In this document: positions 1 through 7,925 of the stretch, piece after piece
Layout: each line of letters starts with the position of its first letter
How positions within the stretch are numbered: the stretch's first letter is position 1
DNA from: Bryobacteraceae bacterium
GTDB lineage: Bacteria > Acidobacteriota > Terriglobia > Bryobacterales > Bryobacteraceae
Direction of reading: 5' to 3'
Assembly: GCA_014379815.1 (NCBI GenBank)
Contig: JACMLA010000077.1
Span: 1-7,925 of the forward strand
DNA length: 7,925 bases
Notes under the pieces: model-generated
What the model saw: the letters and a program-made list of their open reading frames with translations, nothing else
Told to the model about the DNA's origin: nothing
Database searches by the model: none
Position numbers and translations under genes: made by a program

Positions 1-491
1 AGCCCGGCGCCCTCCACCGGCAGGCTCACCAGTGCGACGTCTACCATGCCGTTGAGCACCTGCTCCACCAGTTCCGCGGTTGTACCCTCCCGAACGTGTA
101 AATCGATGTCGGGGTAGCGTTCGGTAAAGCCTTTCAGAAGCGGTGCCATGAAGAACGGCAGGATGGTAGGTATAGCGCCCAAACGCAACGGCCCATGCAC
201 TCCGGCTCTGGTCCGCTCAATCAGATCCGGCAGCGCCGAGGCATCTTCGAGCAACGCCTGCGCACGGCCGAGAACGGCCTCGCCAATCGCGGTGAGTTCG
301 ATTCTGCGATTTAATCTTTCGAAAAGCGGCGCTTCAAGACCGTGCTCCAGCTTCGCGATCTGCTCGGAAAGCGCCGGCTGGGAGACCCCCAGCTCGTTAG
401 CCGCCTTCGTGAAGCTCCCCGTACGAGCCACCGCGCAGAAACATTCGAGTTGGCGCAGGTCGAACTTCCGTGCAGGAGATCTCTGGTCCAT
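1..491 (-). CDS. oxyR: OxyR-type LysR-family transcriptional regulator (3' end outside window)
   Basis: This is the N-terminal 163 codons of a LysR-type regulator; the remainder lies beyond base 1. Residues about 11-69 form the winged helix-turn-helix, with the typical [21 protein letters not shown] core, followed by a linker helix. The effector domain opens at about residue 100 with [10 protein letters not shown], very like E. coli OxyR GPLHIGLIPT. T109 and T138 align with E. coli OxyR T100 and T129, which contact hydrogen peroxide, and the 29-residue spacing is identical. The two redox cysteines of OxyR would lie outside the window, so redox sensing cannot be confirmed. The ATG at 491 gives a family-typical N-terminus, though no clear ribosome binding site precedes it. 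The gene is divergent from katG with 70 bases between, the classic oxyR-katG layout, so it probably controls katG and itself. A peroxide-independent LysR paralogue is the alternative. Confidence 0.85.
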   Translation of the reverse strand, partial: MDQRSPARKFDLRQLECFCAVARTGSFTKAANELGVSQPALSEQIAKLEHGLEAPLFERLNRRIELTAIGEAVLGRAQALLEDASALPDLIERTRAGVHGPLRLGAIPTILPFFMAPLLKGFTERYPDIDLHVREGTTAELVEQVLNGMVDVALVSLPVEGAG

Positions 492-502
492 AGGAAAAGG
501 CG

Positions 503-526
503 ATCGTTACGATAGTCGCAATCGTA
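503..526. promoter_or_regulatory. Inverted-repeat operator candidate for the LysR/OxyR-type regulator
   Basis: Three ATCGT half-sites lie in alternating orientation: ATCGT at 503-507, ACGAT at 509-513 and ATCGTA at 521-526. The first two form a perfect 5-bp inverted repeat around one base. The second and third form a perfect 6-bp inverted repeat, TACGAT-N7-ATCGTA, at 508-526. This contains a T-N11-A LysR box (508-520) and one GATAG element (511-515) matching half of the E. coli OxyR consensus; the partner element does not match well. The position between the divergent regulator and katG fits an operator. Binding by this regulator is inference. Confidence 0.55.
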
Positions 527-540
527 TTGACTTATGTCAA
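512..540 (-). promoter_or_regulatory. Candidate sigma70-type promoter of the oxyR-like gene
   Basis: Reading the minus strand, a perfect TTGACA (540-535) is followed after 17 bases by GACTAT (517-512), which matches the -10 consensus at only three of six positions. Transcription would begin near 505, leaving a leader of about 15 bases before the ATG at 491. The -10 element lies inside the ATCGT inverted repeats, an arrangement that would allow autorepression. The strong -35 and weak -10 make this a moderate call. Confidence 0.4.
527..540. promoter_or_regulatory. TTGAC-N4-GTCAA palindrome (CRP/FNR-like site candidate)
   Basis: The sequence is a perfect 5-bp inverted repeat with a 4-base spacer (TTAT). 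It differs from the FNR consensus TTGAT-N4-ATCAA by one base per arm, so it could bind a CRP/FNR-family regulator. It lies 22-35 bases upstream of the katG start codon. The right arm read on the minus strand also supplies the -35 hexamer of the candidate oxyR promoter, so the symmetry may only reflect -35-like hexamers on opposite strands. No such regulator is encoded in the window. Confidence 0.4.
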
Positions 541-561
541 GGGTGGCCGCAAGCTGGGGGT

Positions 562-2775
<2,214 letters not shown>

Positions 2776-2816
2776 ACTACCCGATCCGCCGAACCCATCT
2801 AAGTCTCTTGCACTTG

Positions 2817-2838
2817 CAGGGCTGTGAAAACAGCCCTG
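2817..2838 (+). terminator. Perfect 9-bp stem-loop with GAAA loop downstream of katG
   Basis: CAGGGCTGT and ACAGCCCTG pair perfectly around a GAAA tetraloop (GNRA type). G2816-U2839 and U2815-G2840 could add wobble pairs. It starts 41 bases after the katG stop. No T-run follows on either strand, so it is not a canonical intrinsic terminator. It could be a 3'-end stabiliser, a Rho-independent terminator lacking the U-tract, or a palindromic binding site just upstream of the next operon. Confidence 0.5.
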
Positions 2839-2847
2839 TGCTAGCAT
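2839..2847 (+). promoter_or_regulatory. Possible extended -10 element for the carbonic anhydrase-hisS-aspS operon
   Basis: TGCTAGCAT combines a TGn extension with TAGCAT, which matches four of six positions of the -10 consensus. It ends 15 bases before the ATG at 2863, so the mRNA leader would be only about 10 bases. That agrees with the absence of a Shine-Dalgarno sequence before that ATG. No good -35 hexamer stands at 16-18 bases spacing, where the stem-loop lies instead. Confidence 0.3.
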
Positions 2848-2862
2848 AGAAAACTCCAAGTC

Positions 2863-3378
2863 ATGATTCGTGCCTACCGAGGCGTGTACCCCAAGGTGGC
2901 ATCGTCTTCCTACATTGATCCCAGCGCACAGGTAATCGGCGATGTTGAGATCGGGGAGCGGGCCAGCGTTTGGCCAAACGTCACAATCCGCGGGGATGTG
3001 AATTACATCCGTATCGGCGAAGAGACCAACGTGCAGGACAACTCCTGCATTCACGTCGAACATGATGTTTACCCGACAATCGTGGGCAATCGCGTGACGG
3101 TCGGCCACTGCGTCATGCTGCACGGCTGCACCGTCGAAGATGATTGCCTGATTGGCATCGGTGCCATCGTGCTGAACGGTGCCGTCATCGGGAAGGGAAG
3201 CGTAGTCGCTGCGGGAGCATTGATTCCCGAACGCATGCACATCGCACCTGGAAGCATGGTGATGGGTGTTCCCGGAAAGGTGAGGCGCGAGCTGACAGAG
3301 GAAGAACGGGAGCGGTTCCGTGAAAACGCCCAGAACTATGTGAAGTATCGCCAGACCTATCGGGAGGAACCTTCGTGA
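2863..3378 (+). CDS. Gamma-class carbonic anhydrase-like protein (YrdA/PaaY family)
   Basis: This 171-residue left-handed beta-helix protein has hexapeptide repeats from about residue 10 to 135 and a C-terminal helix rich in Glu and Arg. The zinc or iron ligands of the family are present: H64 (CIHVEH), H82 (GH) and H87 (LHGC). R43 and D45 (RGD) and Q58 (NVQD) match conserved positions of the trimeric enzymes. Compared with the archaeal Cam enzyme, the acidic loop between the first two histidines is missing, as in YrdA/CaiE/PaaY relatives. Many of these show weak or no measured hydration activity, so the role in CO2/bicarbonate conversion is unproven. It is cytoplasmic, with no signal peptide. 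The start suits the family but lacks a clear ribosome binding site. It is the first gene of a tightly packed operon and its stop overlaps the hisS start. Confidence 0.92.
   Translation: MIRAYRGVYPKVASSSYIDPSAQVIGDVEIGERASVWPNVTIRGDVNYIRIGEETNVQDNSCIHVEHDVYPTIVGNRVTVGHCVMLHGCTVEDDCLIGIGAIVLNGAVIGKGSVVAAGALIPERMHIAPGSMVMGVPGKVRRELTEEERERFRENAQNYVKYRQTYREEPS
3362..3368 (+). promoter_or_regulatory. Ribosome binding site of hisS
   Basis: GGGAGGA lies six bases before the GTG start at 3375, inside the last codons of the carbonic anhydrase-like gene. It supports the GTG start and translational coupling through the GTGA stop/start overlap. Confidence 0.8.
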
Positions 3379-4649
3379 TCCGCGCGGTAAAAGGCACGCG
3401 CGACATTTTGCCGCCAGTAATCTCTGTCTGGAACCGCGTGGAAGAGGTAGCCCGGCGTGTGTTCCGCTCGTACAACTACCGCGAGATCCGAACTCCGATC
3501 TTCGAAGAGACCTCCTTGTTCGCGCGTGGAGTTGGAGAAGAAACCGACATCGTCAGCAAAGAGATGTACACCTGGGAAGATCGTGACGGCACATCTCTTA
3601 CCCTTCGTCCTGAGAACACGGCATCGGTGATCCGGTCTTACATCGAGCACAGGATGGATCAGCAGCCAGGTCTGGTGAAGCTCTACTACATAGGCCCGAT
3701 GTTCCGACGGGAAAGACCGCAAAAAGGACGGTATCGGCAGTTCTTCCAGATTGGCGCCGAGGCCATTGGCTCTGAGTCCCCTGCCGTTGATGCGGAGGTG
3801 ATCGAGATGGTCACCCGAATCCTGAGCGGAGCTGGTCTGGAAGGCTTCGAGATACTGATCAACTCTGTTGGCTGCAACATTTGCCGGCCGCGCTTTGTTG
3901 CGGCACTGAAGGAGCAGCTGGAAAACGTGCGTACGCAGATGTGCCCGGATTGCCAGAGGCGCATCGACACCAATCCACTTCGTGTGCTCGACTGTAAAGT
4001 TCCTGAAGATCAGCCCATCATCGAGAAGCTTCCTTCGATACTGGATTATCTCGATGACGCGTGCCGGAATCACTTCAATGCAGTGCAGACGTATCTGCGC
4101 GATCGTGAGATTGCGTTCGAGGTCAAACCCCGGCTGGTCAGAGGTCTCGACTACTACATGAGAACGACAATCGAGATTGTGCATGGAGCACTTGGGGCGC
4201 AGAACTCAGTACTTGGCGGGGGACGTTACGACGGACTGGCCGAGTCGCTCGGTTCGAAAGTACATTCCCCCGGAATCGGATTCTCTATTGGGGAGGACCG
4301 TCTGGTGATGACCGTAGAAGAGAAGTTTGGCGATGTCGATCCAATCGCTTTATTCATTGCGCCCATGGACGAGGAAGCGTTTCGTCACTGCTCTCTGCTT
4401 GCCCTCCAGCTTCGCGAGTCCGGTACAATCGTCGAGCTTGCACCGGCCGGCGGCAAGCTGAAAAGACTGCTGGAGACGGCGGACAAGCAACGAGCACAGT
4501 TTGCCCTGATTGTCGGAGCCGATGAGATTGCCTCTGAGTCTTACACCCTCAAAGATCTGCGTACCGGGGAACAAGTGAAAGTAAATCGTTCCGGCCTGCT
4601 TGCTCGCTTTGCCCAGGAGAATGCCCGGTTTGCACAGGAGATACGTTGA
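3375..4649 (+). CDS. hisS: Histidyl-tRNA synthetase
   Basis: This 424-residue class II aminoacyl-tRNA synthetase charges tRNA-His with histidine. The N-terminus has KGTRDILPP (6-14). TLRPENTASV (76-85) lines the active site, and motif 2 reads GPMFRRERPQKGRYRQF (107-123). The two histidine-specific signatures are RGLDYY (256-261, with catalytic R256) and GGGRYDGL (281-288). Motif 3 is GIGFSIGEDRL (300-310). The C-terminal anticodon-binding domain runs from about 325. C167, C170, C190, C193 and C207 lie in the GCNIC...CPDC...LDCK insertion common in bacterial HisRS. The length is normal. Translation starts at a GTG overlapping the previous stop, and the TGA overlaps the aspS start. The last residues contain a duplicated ARFAQE segment. 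Confidence 0.98.
   Translation: MIRAVKGTRDILPPVISVWNRVEEVARRVFRSYNYREIRTPIFEETSLFARGVGEETDIVSKEMYTWEDRDGTSLTLRPENTASVIRSYIEHRMDQQPGLVKLYYIGPMFRRERPQKGRYRQFFQIGAEAIGSESPAVDAEVIEMVTRILSGAGLEGFEILINSVGCNICRPRFVAALKEQLENVRTQMCPDCQRRIDTNPLRVLDCKVPEDQPIIEKLPSILDYLDDACRNHFNAVQTYLRDREIAFEVKPRLVRGLDYYMRTTIEIVHGALGAQNSVLGGGRYDGLAESLGSKVHSPGIGFSIGEDRLVMTVEEKFGDVDPIALFIAPMDEEAFRHCSLLALQLRESGTIVELAPAGGKLKRLLETADKQRAQFALIVGADEIASESYTLKDLRTGEQVKVNRSGLLARFAQENARFAQEIR
4602..4643 (+). repeat. Two 21-nt direct repeats at the hisS 3' end
   Basis: Units 4602-4622 and 4623-4643 agree at 16 of 21 positions and encode ARFAQEN and ARFAQEI, the last residues of HisRS before the final Arg. Each unit carries CAGGAG. 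The copy in the second unit serves as the aspS Shine-Dalgarno sequence. In the first unit it is followed closely by an ATG (4621) that is out of frame with aspS. Confidence 0.75.
4636..4640 (+). promoter_or_regulatory. Ribosome binding site of aspS
   Basis: AGGAG stands five bases before the TTG at 4646. This spacing, and the match of the encoded residues to the AspRS N-terminus, decide in favour of the TTG start. Confidence 0.8.
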
Positions 4650-6421
4650 CACTCGATTTTCTTGGAGACCTGACCCGCACGCATACCTGCGGTCAGTTGC
4701 GTGCCAGCGATGCTGGAAAGCGAGTGATGGTGATGGGCTGGGTCCACCGGCGCCGGGATCTCGGCAAAGTGATTTTTGTTCACCTTCGCGATCGCGAAGG
4801 CGTCACCCAAATCATCTTTAACGAGGGCATTAACGCCGAGGTGCATGATCGTGCAGAACAGCTCCGTTCGGAGTTTGTCATCGCGGTGGAAGGTACGGTG
4901 TCGATTCGCACGCCCGACACCATCAATCCCGCGATTCCCACAGGTGAGGTCGAAGTCGCAGCAGATCGCGTGTGGATCTTCAATGAATCCCGCACACCCC
5001 CGTTTCCGATGGAAGACAACGTGGATGTCGGCGAGGACGTCCGTCTGAAATACCGGTATGTCGATCTGCGGCGTCCTCACATGCAGCGGAACATTATTCT
5101 GCGCTCGAAGGTGGCGTTTGCGGTCCGTCAGTTCTTGGATCAGCAAGGGTTTCTCGAGATAGAAACGCCCTTCATGACCAAGTCCACACCTGAGGGTGCC
5201 CGTGACTTTCTGGTCCCAAGCCGCGTGCAGCCGGGCATGTTCTACGCTCTGCCGCAATCCCCTCAGATATTCAAGCAGCTGCTGATGGTAAGCGGTTTTG
5301 ATAAGTATTTCCAGATTGTCCGGTGTTTCCGCGATGAGGATCTGCGTGCGGACCGGCAGTACGAGTTCACACAGATCGATCTGGAGATGTCGTATCCCCG
5401 GGAAGAGACTATTTTCCAGGTAGTCGAGCCGATGGTCCAGAGAGTCTGCGCCGTTGCAGGGTTCCCGGTGGAAGGCAGTTTTCCACGTATGACCTATGCC
5501 GAAGCGATGCGCAGCTACGGCACGGATAAACCGGACTTGCGGCTGCCGCCCTTCGCAGGCGTGCAGGATCTTTTTGAAGGGACACAGATCGCTGGGAACG
5601 GTCTCCCCATGGTGGCCATTGTTACTCCCGGCACTGGGCCACTGAGCCGGAAAGAACGCGATGACCTGAAGGCGTTCGGTCAGGAGCGCGGACTGCGCGT
5701 GTTTGACGATCCCAAGCGCCTGGAGCGCGATTATCCCGCCCAGATGGAACAGGTCCGAACCCGCACGGGAGCCGGTGAGAACGATCTTCTGCTAATCGTG
5801 GGCTGGGCCGGTGAGCCGAGGAAGCATCGTCCTGAAGAGGCGGTGTATCAGGCAGCCGGTCAGCTACGCCTGCTCGCCGGGCAGAAGTATAACGACAAGC
5901 ACCGTCTTCTGGATCCCCGCGACTTCCGCTTCCTCTGGGTCCTGGACTTCCCGATGTTTGAATGGGACGACGAAGATCAAAGATGGGTCGCGGCACACCA
6001 CCCGTTTACATCCGTGCATGATGAGGATCTGCAGCATTTGCAGGCAGACCCGGGACGTTGTCGGGCGCGCTCGTACGACATCGTGTTAAACGGCACCGAA
6101 TTAGGTTCTGGTTCTATTCGTATTCATCGGCGGGACGTACAGGGTGCCGTGTTCTCGGCACTGGGTCTTTCGGACGAGGAAGCTCGGTCCAAGTTTGGGT
6201 TCCTGCTGGAGGCTCTGGAGTATGGTGCTCCTCCTCACGGAGGCATAGCTCTGGGACTGGACCGGCTGGTCATGATTCTTGCCGGAGAAACCTCGATTCG
6301 CGAAGTAATCCCATTCCCCAAGACCGCCAAGGGCACTGACCTTATGTGCGAGGCTCCTTCAGAAGCTTCTGAACGGGCGCTGCGTGACCTTGGGATCGCA
6401 CTTCGCCGCCAGCCTGTCTAA
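4646..6421 (+). CDS. aspS: Aspartyl-tRNA synthetase, bacterial type
   Basis: This 591-residue class II synthetase charges tRNA-Asp. Domains in order are: an N-terminal OB-fold anticodon-binding domain (about 10-115, starting RTHTCGQLRASD); motif 1 around 133-150; the active-site stretch TPEGARDFLVPSR (181-193); motif 2, RCFRDEDLRADRQYEFTQID (226-245); the bacterial GAD insertion (about 300-425); HHPFTS (451-456); and motif 3, GIALGLDRLVMILAG (533-547, with R540). L39 in HRRRDLG stands where the non-discriminating P. aeruginosa enzyme has His31, so this enzyme probably charges only tRNA-Asp. The TTG start overlaps the hisS stop (TTGA), indicating translational coupling. It is the last gene of the operon, and its TAA overlaps the end of convergent kdsA. 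Confidence 0.98.
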   Translation: MTLDFLGDLTRTHTCGQLRASDAGKRVMVMGWVHRRRDLGKVIFVHLRDREGVTQIIFNEGINAEVHDRAEQLRSEFVIAVEGTVSIRTPDTINPAIPTGEVEVAADRVWIFNESRTPPFPMEDNVDVGEDVRLKYRYVDLRRPHMQRNIILRSKVAFAVRQFLDQQGFLEIETPFMTKSTPEGARDFLVPSRVQPGMFYALPQSPQIFKQLLMVSGFDKYFQIVRCFRDEDLRADRQYEFTQIDLEMSYPREETIFQVVEPMVQRVCAVAGFPVEGSFPRMTYAEAMRSYGTDKPDLRLPPFAGVQDLFEGTQIAGNGLPMVAIVTPGTGPLSRKERDDLKAFGQERGLRVFDDPKRLERDYPAQMEQVRTRTGAGENDLLLIVGWAGEPRKHRPEEAVYQAAGQLRLLAGQKYNDKHRLLDPRDFRFLWVLDFPMFEWDDEDQRWVAAHHPFTSVHDEDLQHLQADPGRCRARSYDIVLNGTELGSGSIRIHRRDVQGAVFSALGLSDEEARSKFGFLLEALEYGAPPHGGIALGLDRLVMILAGETSIREVIPFPKTAKGTDLMCEAPSEASERALRDLGIALRRQPV

Positions 6422-7197
6422 GGCGCTTCCGTGACGAGTGCTTGCAATCGCTGCAGGCGCGTCCAAAGAGCAGGCAACAGCTCCAGACGAAGAGCATTGG
6501 CACCATCGGAAAGGGCGCGTGCCGGCTCTTCGTGGACCTCTATGAAGATTCCGCTCACTGCTCCTGTTGCCACGGCTGCACTGGCCAGTGGCTCGATGAA
6601 TTGAGGCTGCCCTCCCGAAACATCTCCTGTTGCCGCTGGAAGCTGCACGCTGTGTGTTGCGTCAAAGATGACCGGTACACCGAGACGCTTCATCTGCACC
6701 AGGCCGCGCATGTCGACTACAAGATTGTTGTAACCGAATGAAGAACCTCGCTCAGTCAGCGTGATCTTTTCGTTGCCGGTGGACCGGACTTTGTCCACCG
6801 CGTGACGCATGTCATCCGGAGCTACGAACTGACCCTTCTTAATGTTGACGCTGCGACCTGTGCGGCCGGCCGCTAGCAGGAGGTCTGTCTGGCGGCACAG
6901 GAAAGCCGGGATCTGCAGAACGTCAACTGACTGCGAAGCTGGTTCGGCCTGCCAAGCCTCGTGTATGTCTGTCAACACCTTGTACCCTTCAGCTCTTAAG
7001 CCGCCGAGAATGCGAAGGCCTTCCTCGAATCCCGGACCGCGATACGAGGTGATCGAGCTCCGGTTGGCTTTATCGAACGAAGCCTTGAAAACAAAACCGG
7101 GACCAATAAGCTTCCGGATTTCCGAAGCCAGGAAGTGTACGTGTTTCTCGCTCTCGATGACGCATGGTCCGACTATCAGGAAGAGGTCAGCCGGCAT
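6418..7197 (-). CDS. kdsA: 3-deoxy-8-phosphooctulonate (Kdo-8-P) synthase, metal-dependent class
   Basis: This 259-residue TIM-barrel enzyme condenses phosphoenolpyruvate with arabinose 5-phosphate to give Kdo 8-phosphate, the precursor of the LPS inner-core sugar Kdo. Family motifs are GPCVIES (10-16), FKASFDKANRSS (37-48), SYRGPG (51-56), IPAFLCRQTDLL (96-107), NIKKGQF (118-124), GYNNLVVDMR (155-164) and DATHSVQLP (179-187). C12, H182, E220 and D231 match the four metal ligands of the Aquifex aeolicus enzyme. E. coli KdsA has Asn in place of the Cys, so this is the metal-dependent type. The ATG at 7197 is the only in-frame ATG, GTG or TTG between the upstream stop (7234-7236) and the conserved GPC motif. 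It overlaps the end of pyrG by 11 nt, so the two are probably cotranscribed and coupled. The ribosome binding site is weak. Confidence 0.97.
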   Translation of the reverse strand: MPADLFLIVGPCVIESEKHVHFLASEIRKLIGPGFVFKASFDKANRSSITSYRGPGFEEGLRILGGLRAEGYKVLTDIHEAWQAEPASQSVDVLQIPAFLCRQTDLLLAAGRTGRSVNIKKGQFVAPDDMRHAVDKVRSTGNEKITLTERGSSFGYNNLVVDMRGLVQMKRLGVPVIFDATHSVQLPAATGDVSGGQPQFIEPLASAAVATGAVSGIFIEVHEEPARALSDGANALRLELLPALWTRLQRLQALVTEAP

Positions 7198-7925
7198 GCA
7201 GATACTGTTGCTCTTCTGCTGGGGATGGCTCTGTCAGATGCAGCAGTGGACGCAACCTGTGGTTGCGGTGCTCGACCGCAGCAGCTATGAAAGACTGGAA
7301 CAAGGGGTGCGGCTCCAGGGGCTTGGACTTAAACTCCGGATGAAACTGGCAGCCCAGGTACCAGGGGTGGTTTGACAGCTCGCAAATTTCTACATACATC
7401 CCGTCCGGAGTTTGCCCGGTGAGTTTCAGGCCATGCCCCGTCAGGACAGCTTCGTATTCGCGATTGAACTCATAGCGGTGCCGGTGGCGCTCGCTGATCG
7501 CCGGTGCCCCGTACGCTTTCCGGGCTACGCTGGCTTCTGCGAGCAGACAGGGATACGCACCTAGTCTCATCGTCCCGCCCAGTTCGTCGACTCCTTTCAG
7601 TTCGCGCAGTTTATAGATAACGCGATCCGGAGTTGCATTATCGAACTCCGTCGAGTTCGCTTTGGACAGACCACACACGTGGCGGGCATACTCGATCACC
7701 ATAGTCTGCATGCCAAGGCAGATGCCGAAGTAGGGCACCTTCTGCTCGCGCGCAAACCGGATGGCGTGGATCATTCCTTCCACTCCACGCTTCCCAAAGC
7801 CACCAGGAACCAGGATGCCATCGTAGCGGTCGAGAGTTTCCCCGCAGGACGGCCATTCCAGTTCCTGTGCTTCGATCCAGCTAATCCGAACCTTCACATC
7901 GTTCGCCAGACCGCCATGCAGCAAG
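7187..7925 (-). CDS. pyrG: CTP synthase, C-terminal glutamine amidotransferase part (5' end outside window)
   Basis: The 245 visible codons cover the class I glutamine amidotransferase domain of CTP synthase, which hydrolyses glutamine so that ammonia can aminate UTP to CTP. The N-terminal synthetase domain lies beyond base 7925, and the true start is not visible. The catalytic triad is present: Cys in GICLGMQ (fragment residue 69), and His195 and Glu197 in FHPEF. Other PyrG signatures are VPGGFGKRGVEGM (39-51), ANSTEF (89-94), LGGTMRLG (115-122), ERHRHRYE (145-152) and NHPWYLGCQFHPE (185-197). About 30 residues follow the usual end of the domain, a tail rich in His, Leu and Glu that is probably flexible. 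The gene overlaps downstream kdsA, linking CTP supply to Kdo synthesis, since CMP-Kdo needs both. Confidence 0.97.
   Translation of the reverse strand, partial: LLHGGLANDVKVRISWIEAQELEWPSCGETLDRYDGILVPGGFGKRGVEGMIHAIRFAREQKVPYFGICLGMQTMVIEYARHVCGLSKANSTEFDNATPDRVIYKLRELKGVDELGGTMRLGAYPCLLAEASVARKAYGAPAISERHRHRYEFNREYEAVLTGHGLKLTGQTPDGMYVEICELSNHPWYLGCQFHPEFKSKPLEPHPLFQSFIAAAVEHRNHRLRPLLHLTEPSPAEEQQYLHAG

Noticed and set aside
3873..3997. Cysteine cluster in HisRS suggesting a novel zinc domain
   Set aside because: The GCxxC...CxxC...LDCK pattern is a regular feature of many bacterial histidyl-tRNA synthetases.
3357..4184. Long minus-strand open frame (275 codons) opposite hisS
   Set aside because: It is fully antisense to an unmistakable HisRS, shows no recognisable motif, and is the kind of open frame GC-rich codon use produces by chance.
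4600..4821. Small plus-strand open frame using the upstream CAGGAG and starting near 4600 or at ATG 4621
   Set aside because: It is out of frame with both hisS and aspS and mostly overlaps the conserved AspRS N-terminus, so it is probably not a real product, though ribosomes might initiate there.
6842..7375. Plus-strand open frame (177 codons) across the kdsA/pyrG junction
   Set aside because: It lies opposite two conserved genes, and its translation resembles no protein family I recognise.

Overview
The window holds the housekeeping genes of a GC-rich, Gram-negative-type bacterium. A Kdo-8-phosphate synthase (kdsA) implies lipopolysaccharide, and the catalase-peroxidase carries an export signal, implying a periplasm. 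Acidobacteriota would fit the gene content and base composition, but that is inference: the window has no rRNA or other lineage marker. I see no mobile element, CRISPR array, tRNA, phage gene or recent-transfer signature.

Layout. (1) 1-491, minus: the N-terminal 163 codons of an OxyR-type LysR regulator, cut by the window edge. (2) 492-561: a compact divergent control region with ATCGT-type half-sites, a TTGAC-N4-GTCAA palindrome and a possible minus-strand promoter. (3) 562-2775, plus: katG, a catalase-peroxidase with a Sec signal peptide and only two cysteines. (4) 2776-2862: an intergenic gap with a perfect 9-bp stem-loop and a weak promoter candidate. (5) 2863-6421, plus: a tightly packed operon of gamma-class carbonic anhydrase-like protein, hisS (histidyl-tRNA synthetase) and aspS (aspartyl-tRNA synthetase). 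Both junctions are 4-nt stop/start overlaps (GTGA and TTGA). (6) 6418-7925, minus: pyrG (CTP synthase, C-terminal part only) followed by kdsA, overlapping by 11 nt. kdsA converges on aspS, and the two genes' ends overlap by 4 nt.

How the genes work together. The regulator and katG form a peroxide-response pair of the familiar divergent oxyR-katG type, here with an exported enzyme. The hisS-aspS pair supplies charged tRNAs, and the carbonic anhydrase-like gene is translationally coupled ahead of it. pyrG and kdsA feed one end product: CTP and Kdo are both needed to make CMP-Kdo for lipid A/LPS core. No gap longer than 300 bases lacks a gene.

I found no convincing undescribed system. The points most worth checking are the exported KatG with its cysteine pair, the architecture of the divergent control region, and the 21-nt duplication that places a second Shine-Dalgarno motif at the hisS/aspS junction.
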